Origin: a virus
Reading direction: 5' to 3' (one strand)
DNA length: 41,298 bases
Virus record (IMG/VR): IMGVR_UViG_3300042691_043531
Coordinates: 1-41,298 of that record
The notes beneath the pieces were generated by a model. The model had not been told where the DNA came from and searched no databases. It worked only from the letters and a program-made list of their open reading frames with translations. Shown here piece after piece: positions 24,836 to 32,237 of the stretch. Made by a program: the position numbers and the translations under genes. The number at the start of each line of letters is the position of its first letter. Position 1 is the stretch's first letter.

Positions 24836-25749
24836 TTAGCAGCCACAATGAATGGGATCCTCTCAAAGAGGTTGTAGTAGGTCGCGCAGACTTTGCGAAT
24901 TGGCCAACAAATGATCCGGTTTTTTCTCAAGAAAGTTCTAAAACAACTTGGACAGAAACTCCGGTGCCGAGTGGTCCTGTACCAGACTGGATTATAGATG
25001 AATCCAATGAAGATTTGGACATGATTGCACTTGTGTTAGAAAGATATGGTGCAATTGTACACAGGCCAAAAGCAATTAACTACCAAGAACGTGACGGTAT
25101 GTATGGCTATTGTCCTAGAGATCGATTACTAGTCTATGGCAGCACTATAGTAGATCCAGCTATGATGTATCCCTGCAGGGATATGGAAATTGAAGCTTTA
25201 GATAGTGTAATTTATCGTGCTGATACTGTGCATAGAATGCCCAGAGATCAAGGAATGATTCTTGATGCTGCAAATGTTCTCAGACTAAATGACACAATGC
25301 TTTTTTTACATAGTGCCAGTGGTAACACCCCGGCTGCTAAATGGCTAACGCAAAAATTTCCAGATGTCAAAATTGAAGTTTGCAATTTTTATTCAGGCGT
25401 CCACATTGACAGTACCATAGTCCCGTTACGGGAAGGACTTGTACTTATAAACGCCAGTCGAGTGACCATGGAAACGCTTCCGAATGTTTTTAATAACTGG
25501 GAAGTTATATGGATAGACGATGTTGTGGCACAAGATTTTTATCAATATCCGTATGCAAGTAAATGGATTGCACTAAACATGTTTGTTGTTGATCCCTACA
25601 CCGTAATTGTTGATAAACATCAATTGAACTTAATTAATATTTTAGAAAAACATAAATTTACTGTAATTCCTTTAGAATTACGTCATAGTCGTACCTTAGG
25701 CGGCGGTTTTCACTGTGTTACACTAGATATCATTCGACAAAGTCAATAA
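24832..25749 (+). CDS. Amidinotransferase (glycine/inosamine amidinotransferase-like)
   Basis: A 305-residue protein of the amidinotransferase fold. HNEWDPLKEVVVG is the N-terminal signature. PRD (95-97), the catalytic D145 in LDAANVL, H191-I-D193 and nucleophile C295 in LGGGFHCVTLD are all in order. Enzymes of this type move the amidino group of arginine onto an amine (glycine, inosamine phosphate) or hydrolyse arginine. The acceptor here is unknown. It shares an ATGA junction with the hydroxylase-like gene. With a sugar dehydrogenase two genes upstream, guanidination of a sugar or amino acid is an attractive guess (inference). Confidence 0.85.
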   Translation: MISSHNEWDPLKEVVVGRADFANWPTNDPVFSQESSKTTWTETPVPSGPVPDWIIDESNEDLDMIALVLERYGAIVHRPKAINYQERDGMYGYCPRDRLLVYGSTIVDPAMMYPCRDMEIEALDSVIYRADTVHRMPRDQGMILDAANVLRLNDTMLFLHSASGNTPAAKWLTQKFPDVKIEVCNFYSGVHIDSTIVPLREGLVLINASRVTMETLPNVFNNWEVIWIDDVVAQDFYQYPYASKWIALNMFVVDPYTVIVDKHQLNLINILEKHKFTVIPLELRHSRTLGGGFHCVTLDIIRQSQ

Positions 25750-25752
25750 ATA
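25745..25752 (+). promoter_or_regulatory. Late-type box AATAAATA
   Basis: It matches the late consensus at 7 of 8 positions and overlaps the amidinotransferase stop. It lies 28 bases before the ATG at 25781, which has AAAAGG before it. It probably gives late expression to the fibre-like pair 25781-27770. Confidence 0.5.
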
Positions 25753-25780
25753 ACTTACTAATTATAATAAAAAGGTTATC

Positions 25781-26524
25781 ATGAACTTTGAAGTTTATAC
25801 TGAATGTATTTTTCGTTCTTTTTGCGTCCATCAAAAGCAACAAGAGATTTTAAAAAGAAAAAGTGAAATTTTAAATGAAGTTGCAACATTCCATAACTTT
25901 ACACCTAAATCTATATTATATGTAGGTTTTAATCCTGCTATTCTAGTAGAGGATGCTGAAGATATCTATGTGTGCTGTGTTAGTGATGAAATTCAAGATT
26001 ATTTAAAGTCACAAAAGATAAAATTCAACAATGTAAAGTTTAGTGAGTTATCTAGTTATAATAAATTTTTTGATGCTGTAATAATTCTCGACGAGTTTTT
26101 TACTTTTGCCAAAAGCGATAATGAACAAAAAGAAATTATTACATTGATTAGTTCAATAACAAAAGAGTATTTTATTACAACTTGTAAAGACTATAAAAAC
26201 CAAGAATTCAAAGACAGAGAATTCAGTTTACCTGCACTGATTAGAAACACAAATAAAAAAATCATTTATTTAGAATTCCATGATCATGATATCAGAGATA
26301 AAAATACATGGACTTCAGAAGTTTTTGAGATCAACGAAGGCGTATTAAATACATATGGCCCTTTTGCAAGAAAAGCATTATTTTTCAAACAACTGGCAAA
26401 ATTTAGTTCTGATGCTGGAGCAGTAGGGTTCACAGTACATAAAAATCTAATGTATAAAAGTTTAATCAAGAAAAATTACGAACATGTAATTAGTATTCGA
26501 TTTGATAATTATGGATATAAGTGA
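25781..26524 (+). CDS. Possible methyltransferase-like protein, conserved in phages
   Basis: A 247-residue protein. SILYVGFNPAILVEDAEDIYV resembles motif I of a Rossmann methyltransferase, but the glycine-rich GxGxG is replaced by GFN, so SAM binding is doubtful. FFDAVIILDEFFTFA fits the motif II/IV position. The C-terminal HKNLMYKSLIKKNYEH region is basic. It overlaps the following fibre-like gene by 14 bases. Because of that pairing, an assembly or maturation role for the fibre is possible (inference). Confidence 0.55.
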   Translation: MNFEVYTECIFRSFCVHQKQQEILKRKSEILNEVATFHNFTPKSILYVGFNPAILVEDAEDIYVCCVSDEIQDYLKSQKIKFNNVKFSELSSYNKFFDAVIILDEFFTFAKSDNEQKEIITLISSITKEYFITTCKDYKNQEFKDREFSLPALIRNTNKKIIYLEFHDHDIRDKNTWTSEVFEINEGVLNTYGPFARKALFFKQLAKFSSDAGAVGFTVHKNLMYKSLIKKNYEHVISIRFDNYGYK

Positions 26525-27770
26525 TCACTTTGGAAAAATCGTTGAAAGTTTAGTAAACGAAATAAGTTCCAATGTTAAAGCCAAAGTTGATGACATTATC
26601 AACGTTTCTGTTACAGAAAAATTATCTGCGTTCAAATTTGAAGATTTTATTCAATCAGCAGCTACGGCAGCAATGGAGAAAAAAATTGCTGAATATACCA
26701 TTGATCAAAAAAAATTAGAAAATAGAATTGTTGGCAGAATCAATGAAGTTATCAAAGAAGCAGAAACAAAAACCAATTTAGAAATCGACGAAGCAGTCAA
26801 AAATAGAGTGTCTGGCAGTAACTTCAACGAGGTTTTAACAAGCAGTTTGAGTAGAATTATCTCGGATAGAATCAGCGAATTTGTTTTCCCAGACAATAGT
26901 ATACCTGCTTCTAGTTTGAAATTTGACAATTTTAAAATCAGCGGAGATCACATCCAGGGCGGTATTATTTCGTCATTTAGTAGTGTTGGTATAGACGACA
27001 GAGCCACACAAGTGGCAGTAACTATCCTCGATGAAGTAACCGTAGTTGAAAATAATTTAGTAACCAAAGACCTCACAATCGAAGGTGCAATGACTGTTAA
27101 TGGCAAATTTGTTGTTAATGGCGAAGTTCCAAAAGAAACCAAATTCTTTAAAGATTTAGTAAGTGAATCATCAACAGCTACAGTAGAAAAAATAGATTCA
27201 AATCTTTTTGAAAATTACAGCAGAATTATTTTTGACAAAATTCGTAATGAAGGTTTAGATCTAAATAAAATTACTTTAAATAACACTGAGATTATTCATA
27301 ACAATGCATTAGGGCCTTCGGTTGTGAATAGTAACTTACAAAAACTAGGTACACTAAAAGAATTGCAAGTAAGTGGCGAAGCATTGTTGTCGGAGTCTTT
27401 GTATGTCACACGTGGTAGGATAGGTATCAATACCATTGAACCTAGTGCTTCATTGTCAATCTGGGATGACGAAATAGAAATAACTGCCAGTAAAAGGCAA
27501 AAAGATATGGGAAGTTTTGGAACACCAAGACCTCAACAGTTGACCTTATTTGCCAACAACAAGAACAATATTATTTTGGAAACAGATGGATCTGTTCAAA
27601 TAAATGATTTAAGAATTGGTCCGATGCGATTTACTTCTGCAGATCGTCCTCCTAACTATGTAAGCGAAAGAAACCATATTGTTTGGAATACCAATCCTAA
27701 TCCAGGTGGACCGTTAGGATGGGTTTGTCTTGGTGGATCAAACTGGGCAAACTTTGGTATAATTGATTAA
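26511..27770 (+). CDS. Tail-fibre-like structural protein
   Basis: A 419-residue protein; the ATG at 26511 is chosen over a TTG three codons before. Residues 1-130 are a long coiled coil with repeated helical segments. The centre (about 170-300) has short beta repeats (TVVENNLVTKDLTIEGAMTV). The C-terminal region (about 300-419) has the pattern GRIGINTIEPSASLSIWDDE then GWVCLGGSNWANFGIID, like phage fibre tips. Trimeric fibre architecture is likely. It starts inside the previous gene and ends one base into the twitch radical SAM gene. No enzymatic motif. Confidence 0.7.
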   Translation: MDISDHFGKIVESLVNEISSNVKAKVDDIINVSVTEKLSAFKFEDFIQSAATAAMEKKIAEYTIDQKKLENRIVGRINEVIKEAETKTNLEIDEAVKNRVSGSNFNEVLTSSLSRIISDRISEFVFPDNSIPASSLKFDNFKISGDHIQGGIISSFSSVGIDDRATQVAVTILDEVTVVENNLVTKDLTIEGAMTVNGKFVVNGEVPKETKFFKDLVSESSTATVEKIDSNLFENYSRIIFDKIRNEGLDLNKITLNNTEIIHNNALGPSVVNSNLQKLGTLKELQVSGEALLSESLYVTRGRIGINTIEPSASLSIWDDEIEITASKRQKDMGSFGTPRPQQLTLFANNKNNIILETDGSVQINDLRIGPMRFTSADRPPNYVSERNHIVWNTNPNPGGPLGWVCLGGSNWANFGIID

Positions 27771-29080
27771 TGTTCAACAAAACTTTTTGTTCAAGCCCAT
27801 GGTTTCACGTGAGACTAACCTACGACGGTAGTTTTGAATCATGCCGTTGGGCGAAAAATCCACAACGTACCAACAAATTTCCAAATACTACGCTTTTAGA
27901 ATACTACAATAGCAATCAACTGAAAGCAATAAGACAAGACTTATTGCAAGGTCGCTCATTAGAAATTTGTTCAAATTGTCATTACGAGGAATCATTCAAT
28001 AAAATCAATGGACGCCTTAGGCAATTGAACAAGAGTGCAATTGATGTTGACAATTTTGATCTTACATTACGTAGCAGTCCGCACTATGAAAATTTTCTTT
28101 ACAGTTACGAAAATCAAGGCTTGGCTAATTTATCCCCAGTCGACTTACAAATTGAACTAGGTAATATTTGTAATAGTGCCTGTATAATGTGTACACCAGA
28201 AGCTAGCAGTAAACTAGCGTCAGACTACGTAAAATTAAATGAAAAAAATCCTACACTTTTCGCTCGACCTAGTCAATATACAGCATGGAACAGAGATCCT
28301 AAAAATTTACAACAGTTCATTGACGAATTGGTCAGTATTCCTAACCTAAGATATATTCATTTTTTAGGTGGTGAAACACTTTATGAAGAATCCTTCTACA
28401 CTATATGTGAACATCTAATAGAAAAAAATATTGCTAAAAATATTATCATTGGTACAACTACAAATGGAACAATCTACAACACTAGAATTGAAAAATTTAT
28501 TCAAAACTTTAAACAATTTCATCTGGGCATCAGTATAGAGTCTGTAAGTGAACTAAACGATTACATTCGTTGGCCCAGTCAAATTCAAAATGTTTTAGAA
28601 AACGTTGATAGTTTTTTGCAGTTGAGAAAGTCAAATCCGGGATTATACATATCTTTACGCATTACTCCAAATATTTTTACTATATCACAAATTGATCAAC
28701 TTTTTCTTTACATGATCGAAAATCAAGTCATTGCCGAAAGTTGTAACATATTAAGTGAGCCCGAATGTTTGCGTATGGAATTACTGCCTGATGATTTAAG
28801 AGCTGTAGTTAAAGAAAAATTATCAAATTTAATAGAAAAGTATAATCTTTATAAAGAGAACGTTATTAATGTTCGTAGGTCAGATCAGATTTCTCAAGTG
28901 ACTGCTAATACAGTAGTAGATTACTATAAATTTATTTGTGATTATGAACAGCCGCACAATATCGAAAAACTTAGATATGATTTAGTAAGTTTTATCAAAA
29001 CTTTTGAATCAATTCGCAACAATTCAATTTTACATTATGTTCCATCTTATGAAAAATTTCTCAGACATTACGGATATTAA
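27770..29080 (+). CDS. Radical SAM protein with N-terminal twitch-type cysteine region
   Basis: A 436-residue protein. C134-x3-C138-x2-C141 is the radical SAM cluster motif and GGE at 200-202 the usual SAM segment. An N-terminal region with C7, C25, C67 and C70 forms the twitch-like part. It is a paralogue in layout of the enzyme at 710-1873, with different flanking genes: here it follows a fibre-like gene, sharing a TAATG junction. Modification of a fibre or of a small molecule is possible; the substrate is unknown. It overlaps the next gene by 32 bases. Confidence 0.85.
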   Translation: MFNKTFCSSPWFHVRLTYDGSFESCRWAKNPQRTNKFPNTTLLEYYNSNQLKAIRQDLLQGRSLEICSNCHYEESFNKINGRLRQLNKSAIDVDNFDLTLRSSPHYENFLYSYENQGLANLSPVDLQIELGNICNSACIMCTPEASSKLASDYVKLNEKNPTLFARPSQYTAWNRDPKNLQQFIDELVSIPNLRYIHFLGGETLYEESFYTICEHLIEKNIAKNIIIGTTTNGTIYNTRIEKFIQNFKQFHLGISIESVSELNDYIRWPSQIQNVLENVDSFLQLRKSNPGLYISLRITPNIFTISQIDQLFLYMIENQVIAESCNILSEPECLRMELLPDDLRAVVKEKLSNLIEKYNLYKENVINVRRSDQISQVTANTVVDYYKFICDYEQPHNIEKLRYDLVSFIKTFESIRNNSILHYVPSYEKFLRHYGY

Positions 29081-29396
29081 CTTAGAGCAAAAGTTAAAAA
29101 TCCAAATAGAATTTTTGGAACATAACAATCCCGTTTACTTGTTCAAATTAAACGGATTGCCAATCCAAAAAATCATGCATCTTGGACTACTTGACCATTT
29201 ACATTTTTCTTGTTTAATATCGCAAGGTGCAATTGAAATTGTAAAAATCTGTGTAAACACTAAGGAAATTTTGCCGTTATATCTCAATCGTGCCAATCCT
29301 CCAACAAATTGGATAACTCAAAATTGGCAATTTAATATAGACAAACCATTTTATCCGTGGTATCATGAAATAACCGGTCAAGGTTGGACGGCTTGA
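29049..29396 (+). CDS. Conserved phage protein after the radical SAM gene
   Basis: A 115-residue protein from the ATG at 29049, chosen over a longer frame starting deeper in the radical SAM gene. No membrane segment or cysteine motif. The end, FYPWYHEITGQGW, is rich in aromatics and resembles a domain recurring in T4-like aquatic phages (recalled). It overlaps the radical SAM gene by 32 bases, and its stop lies within the -35 region of the next promoter. The function is unknown. Confidence 0.55.
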   Translation: MKNFSDITDINLEQKLKIQIEFLEHNNPVYLFKLNGLPIQKIMHLGLLDHLHFSCLISQGAIEIVKICVNTKEILPLYLNRANPPTNWITQNWQFNIDKPFYPWYHEITGQGWTA

Positions 29397-29421
29397 CCTA
29401 ATCAAAATATACTGCTATAAT
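29393..29421 (+). promoter_or_regulatory. Near-consensus sigma70 promoter abutting an ATG
   Basis: TTGACC (29393-29398), a 17-base spacer ending in TGC and a perfect TATAAT (29416-29421). The ATG at 29427 is five bases past the -10, at the place transcription should start, so the message would be leaderless. It drives the tandem array of small genes up to 31951. Confidence 0.75.
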
Positions 29422-29426
29422 GCAGT

Positions 29427-29654
29427 ATGACTACCTTAGTTCTAGATAAAAAACATTGGTTGGATATTAGGACTCGTATCACTCAAGAATACGGGGATAC
29501 ATTCTTTTTGATCCGATCAAGGGTAGAACGAGAATTGGGTTTTACCAGTCGCAATTACAGAGAATGGTATTACGAAACCGGATGGCAAGAGGATATGAGG
29601 TTGGATTTCAAGGATCCGACTAGAGCAACTTTCTTTCAATTGAAATATCTATGA
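29427..29654 (+). CDS. Small protein with C-terminal F-x-LK motif, array member 1
   Basis: A 75-residue protein ending FKDPTRATFFQLKYL. The last 15 residues follow the pattern shared by most of the next genes: a phenylalanine strand, then N/D-rich turn, A-x-x-F-x-L-(R/K)-(W/Y). The rest is charged and helical. It opens the array behind a strong promoter and overlaps the next gene (ATGA). No function is known. Confidence 0.65.
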   Translation: MTTLVLDKKHWLDIRTRITQEYGDTFFLIRSRVERELGFTSRNYREWYYETGWQEDMRLDFKDPTRATFFQLKYL

Positions 29655-30001
29655 CTACTAATGCTTATCTAGTTTATTGGTGTGAAGAAGGCTTGGAGAG
29701 TGTGGTTCCAATTACCGAGTATGAGCACATCGATCGAGATAACACATTCCGATTGTTAAATAATCAAGATACAGTTCGTAATCCTGTAAATCAAATTATC
29801 CAAAATATGATTTTGAGAGCTCGAGTTAATGGACAGAGACATTATGAATTGTATGCGGTAGATTGTGATAGTAGCATTGATAAACAACATATTGAAAAAT
29901 TATTCGAAACTGATCCTCAGTCAGCAGCTGATTTGTTTAGACAGCGCGGCCACAAATTGTACAGTGATCGTTCCGAACGAAATCGTATTAAAATTGTATG
30001 A
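29651..30001 (+). CDS. 116-residue protein within the small-gene array
   Basis: It begins at an ATGA junction with the previous gene and ends at one with the next. YLVYWCEEGLESVVPITEYE and HYELYAVDCDSS are strand-like; the C-terminal part is helical and basic (RGHKLYSDRSERNRIKIV). It lacks the array's C-terminal motif, so it is a different family. No function recognised. Confidence 0.65.
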   Translation: MTTNAYLVYWCEEGLESVVPITEYEHIDRDNTFRLLNNQDTVRNPVNQIIQNMILRARVNGQRHYELYAVDCDSSIDKQHIEKLFETDPQSAADLFRQRGHKLYSDRSERNRIKIV

Positions 30002-30219
30002 AACTAGTATGGGTGAAAGACGAGCGCAATTCATTAATACTTTGGGCAAGAATGCAATACGACCACGGAGCGATTACCACTACCGGTATGAGATCTGAAC
30101 ATCTAGATCCTGTGCAAGATTGGTGTATGCACAATAGATGTGGACGTAGAACCAGTTTTGAAATGTTCAAGTTTCGCAACGAAGAAGAAGTAACTATGTT
30201 TTTACTTAAATGGGGATAA
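29998..30219 (+). CDS. Small protein with FLLKW ending, array member 2
   Basis: A 73-residue protein. The start KLVWVKDERNSLILWARMQY is strand-helix and the end MFKFRNEEEVTMFLLKWG is the shared C-terminal motif. The ATG overlaps the previous stop. Two cysteines at about 42 and 47 (WCMHNRC) could bind metal but are not conserved in the other members. Confidence 0.6.
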   Translation: MKLVWVKDERNSLILWARMQYDHGAITTTGMRSEHLDPVQDWCMHNRCGRRTSFEMFKFRNEEEVTMFLLKWG

Positions 30220-30220
30220 T

Positions 30221-30430
30221 ATGGAAATGATCACTGTTTGGCTATTAAGCATACAATTTTGGAATGACCCGCCTCCGGCTATGAAGTTTGTGTATACTAA
30301 AGAGTTTCCTACTCATGAAGAGTGTATAGCAGCTAGAGAGAAGTGGATAGAAACACAAAAACCTGATCGAGAAAAATTTCAAACGTTATGTTTACAAAGA
30401 AATAAAAATGTCAACACTGTGGGAAGATAA
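30221..30430 (+). CDS. Small protein with two cysteines, no array motif
   Basis: A 69-residue protein. MITVWLLSIQFW could be a weak signal or membrane anchor. C35 in HEECIAAREK and C57 in QTLCLQR could pair if it is exported. It overlaps the next array gene by 23 bases. It lacks the F-x-LRW ending. The function is unknown. Confidence 0.55.
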   Translation: MEMITVWLLSIQFWNDPPPAMKFVYTKEFPTHEECIAAREKWIETQKPDREKFQTLCLQRNKNVNTVGR

Positions 30431-30644
30431 AAAAGGTAGATTTATTGCTACCGGTCCTTTTGATGAAGAAATGCCACATTACTATATCATTATAAGTGAT
30501 TATCGTTGGTGGACTGACAATGAAACTGAGATATATACTTGGATGGATCAGTGTTTGCCCAGAGGACGTAATCATCAACAGGGAATGGTTGTGGTTATAG
30601 AAGACCAAGCAGATGCTAGTAACTTTTTACTGAGATGGCAATAG
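30408..30644 (+). CDS. Small protein with FLLRW ending, array member 3
   Basis: A 78-residue protein. The body is YYIIISDYRWWTDNETEIYT, then a basic loop, and the end VVIEDQADASNFLLRWQ fits the shared motif. It overlaps the genes on both sides (23 and 10 bases). The repeated strand-helix-strand-helix layout with the motif last suggests a small ferredoxin-like fold (inference). Confidence 0.6.
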   Translation: MSTLWEDKKGRFIATGPFDEEMPHYYIIISDYRWWTDNETEIYTWMDQCLPRGRNHQQGMVVVIEDQADASNFLLRWQ

Positions 30645-30847
30645 TAACATTATACGATATTGATGAAGATAAACTTAGTCAATGGGCTATTGAAAACTGT
30701 CCAAATTTTATCAGCTGGTTAATTATTGAAAATAGCGAAGCTCTAATGTTTATAGGCGACAATGTTGATTGGCATATTCGTTATGAATTTGAATTCGCCA
30801 ACGAACAGGAAGCACTGCTATTTCAACTTAGGTGGCAAGGACAATGA
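30635..30847 (+). CDS. Small protein with FQLRW ending, array member 4
   Basis: A 70-residue acidic protein. DKLSQWAIENCPNFISWLII is the first helix-strand and YEFEFANEQEALLFQLRWQG the shared C-terminal motif. It overlaps the previous gene by 10 bases and the next by 4 (ATGA). No function recognised. Confidence 0.6.
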   Translation: MAIVTLYDIDEDKLSQWAIENCPNFISWLIIENSEALMFIGDNVDWHIRYEFEFANEQEALLFQLRWQGQ

Positions 30848-31212
30848 ATCCTAGTCTTGAACAAGATATGCAGGACAACAAATGGTTTGTTGACAAGGTA
30901 CGAGCCACCAATTCCTATGCTCAAAATGTTTATGCAGCATTGTGTAACAATACATTTCAAAAACTTGAAGTTATATCGGTACTCAAGGATGAAGTTTGGT
31001 CGTGTACTTGGCGCTATGCCGGCGGGCTGGTAGCAAAGTTACGCCGCGAGGGCGACTACATGGATTGGTACTGCTCTGGTATGGGATTTGCCGGTGATGA
31101 AGGATACATTGAAAATGGGTATGTGCATGAATCTCACATCACCGACGAAGTAAGAGAGGATCTCAAACAGCTTGGATGGATAGCGTTAGAAAATAATTCA
31201 GACGATCTATGA
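30844..31212 (+). CDS. 122-residue protein within the array
   Basis: The ATG at 30844 makes an ATGA overlap with the previous stop and is preferred to a GTG four codons earlier. The protein has LRREGDYMDWYCSGMGFAGD in the centre and a C-terminal helix. It lacks the array motif and is longer. Composition in 31020-31080 looks richer in G+C. Unknown function. Confidence 0.6.
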   Translation: MNPSLEQDMQDNKWFVDKVRATNSYAQNVYAALCNNTFQKLEVISVLKDEVWSCTWRYAGGLVAKLRREGDYMDWYCSGMGFAGDEGYIENGYVHESHITDEVREDLKQLGWIALENNSDDL

Positions 31213-31406
31213 TGCAATACTTCAACAAAAAATATTGGCCGCATCAGTTTCGTATGCTACCAGAATTGGATGCCTGGGAACAAGCCTGCAGATTAGAAGC
31301 CTATTGTATTGATAATTTTGAACGCGGTACCTGGCGTTCAAATGGTTTGTATTTTGCCTTTCAAAATCAAACGGATGCTACACTTTTTTTATTAAGATGG
31401 GGATGA
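31209..31406 (+). CDS. Small protein with FLLRW ending, array member 5
   Basis: A 65-residue protein in an ATGA junction with the previous gene. LPELDAWEQACRLEAYCIDN is a helix; the end LYFAFQNQTDATLFLLRWG is the clearest copy of the shared motif. No function recognised. Confidence 0.6.
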   Translation: MMQYFNKKYWPHQFRMLPELDAWEQACRLEAYCIDNFERGTWRSNGLYFAFQNQTDATLFLLRWG

Positions 31407-31407
31407 T

Positions 31408-31698
31408 GTGAGTCATGAAGTCACTAGAATTAAATTTGAAAACATCCCCGGTAATTTAGATTATAAATTTATGCTAGACTGGTTAGAACGTTACATTGAG
31501 TCGGCAAACAAACATGACAAAGATACTGGCAATCCTATTCCGTATTATGCCAGTGCTACCAGCCAATTTGCTAAGTTTGCCGGACAAACCAGCCTGTGGC
31601 ATTTGGAAATAAGAGGCCCGCATCTGAAAACAATAGTAGAAATAACAGATCCAAAATTAGCAATAAAATTTGCTTTAGAGTGTACCAATGCCAAGTGA
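31408..31698 (+). CDS. Small protein with FALE ending, divergent array member 6
   Basis: A 96-residue protein starting at GTG, one base after the previous stop. The middle helix DYKFMLDWLERYIESANKHD is followed by a strand pair and VEITDPKLAIKFALECTNAK, a weaker form of the array motif. It overlaps the next gene by 11 bases. The GTG start is the only one that keeps the coupling. Confidence 0.55.
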   Translation: MSHEVTRIKFENIPGNLDYKFMLDWLERYIESANKHDKDTGNPIPYYASATSQFAKFAGQTSLWHLEIRGPHLKTIVEITDPKLAIKFALECTNAK

Positions 31699-31951
31699 AA
31701 TAAGAATACCGTATACTAAAATTGTACAACAGTCTGATCAAATTGATTCGTGGCTAGTTACTAATGCTGGTGTCGGATCGGTAAGGTATGGGGGCCGCGA
31801 AGGAGAAATTCGGCATTGGTTAAATGGCGATGATTGGTTGTATTATGTACAATACCCAATGGCCGAACAAGCACCACTTGAAGAAAGTGTAACTGTTTAC
31901 ATCTTTAAAAATGAACGCACAGCTACAGAGTTTGCACTAAGATTTGCATGA
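31688..31951 (+). CDS. Small protein with FALRF ending, array member 7
   Basis: An 87-residue protein. QSDQIDSWLVTNAGVGSVRY, then a tryptophan- and tyrosine-rich strand, and VYIFKNERTATEFALRFA as the shared C-terminal motif. It is the last gene of the array; its stop abuts the next promoter's -35. No function recognised. Confidence 0.6.
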   Translation: MPSEIRIPYTKIVQQSDQIDSWLVTNAGVGSVRYGGREGEIRHWLNGDDWLYYVQYPMAEQAPLEESVTVYIFKNERTATEFALRFA

Positions 31952-31980
31952 TTGACTAGTTATTCTAAACTTGCTATAAT
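31952..31980 (+). promoter_or_regulatory. Near-consensus sigma70 promoter close to an ATG
   Basis: TTGACT (31952-31957), a 17-base spacer ending in TGC and a perfect TATAAT (31975-31980). The ATG at 31989 is eight bases past the -10, so the message has zero to about two leader bases. It begins the 31989-uvsE operon. Confidence 0.75.
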
Positions 31981-31988
31981 ATATCACT

Positions 31989-32237
31989 ATGCATACAGAC
32001 GCTCTTGGTAAATCAATTAGTGTAGATGATTATGTGGCTTTCCCTCAGGCCAATCGGCTCATGATTGGCAAAGTTGCAAAACTAAGCAACAAGATGCTGA
32101 TTATTGAAGCTGTTGTGAAAAAACGGATCAATCGTCGCACAGGTGAATACATAGAAACATATCGCAAATACCCCAAAGATAGTGTTATAGTAGACAAGGA
32201 TGCAGGACTTACAATGTATGTTATAAGGCACTCATGA
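31989..32237 (+). CDS. Small beta-rich (KOW/SH3-like) protein
   Basis: An 82-residue basic protein. DALGKSISVDDYVAFPQANR, then KVAKLSNKMLIIEAV and YPKDSVIVDKDAGLTMYVI, is the strand pattern of small SH3/KOW-like barrels. Similar small proteins are familiar from T4-like aquatic phages. A nucleic-acid or ribosome contact is possible by analogy. It overlaps uvsE by 4 bases (ATGA). Confidence 0.55.
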   Translation: MHTDALGKSISVDDYVAFPQANRLMIGKVAKLSNKMLIIEAVVKKRINRRTGEYIETYRKYPKDSVIVDKDAGLTMYVIRHS

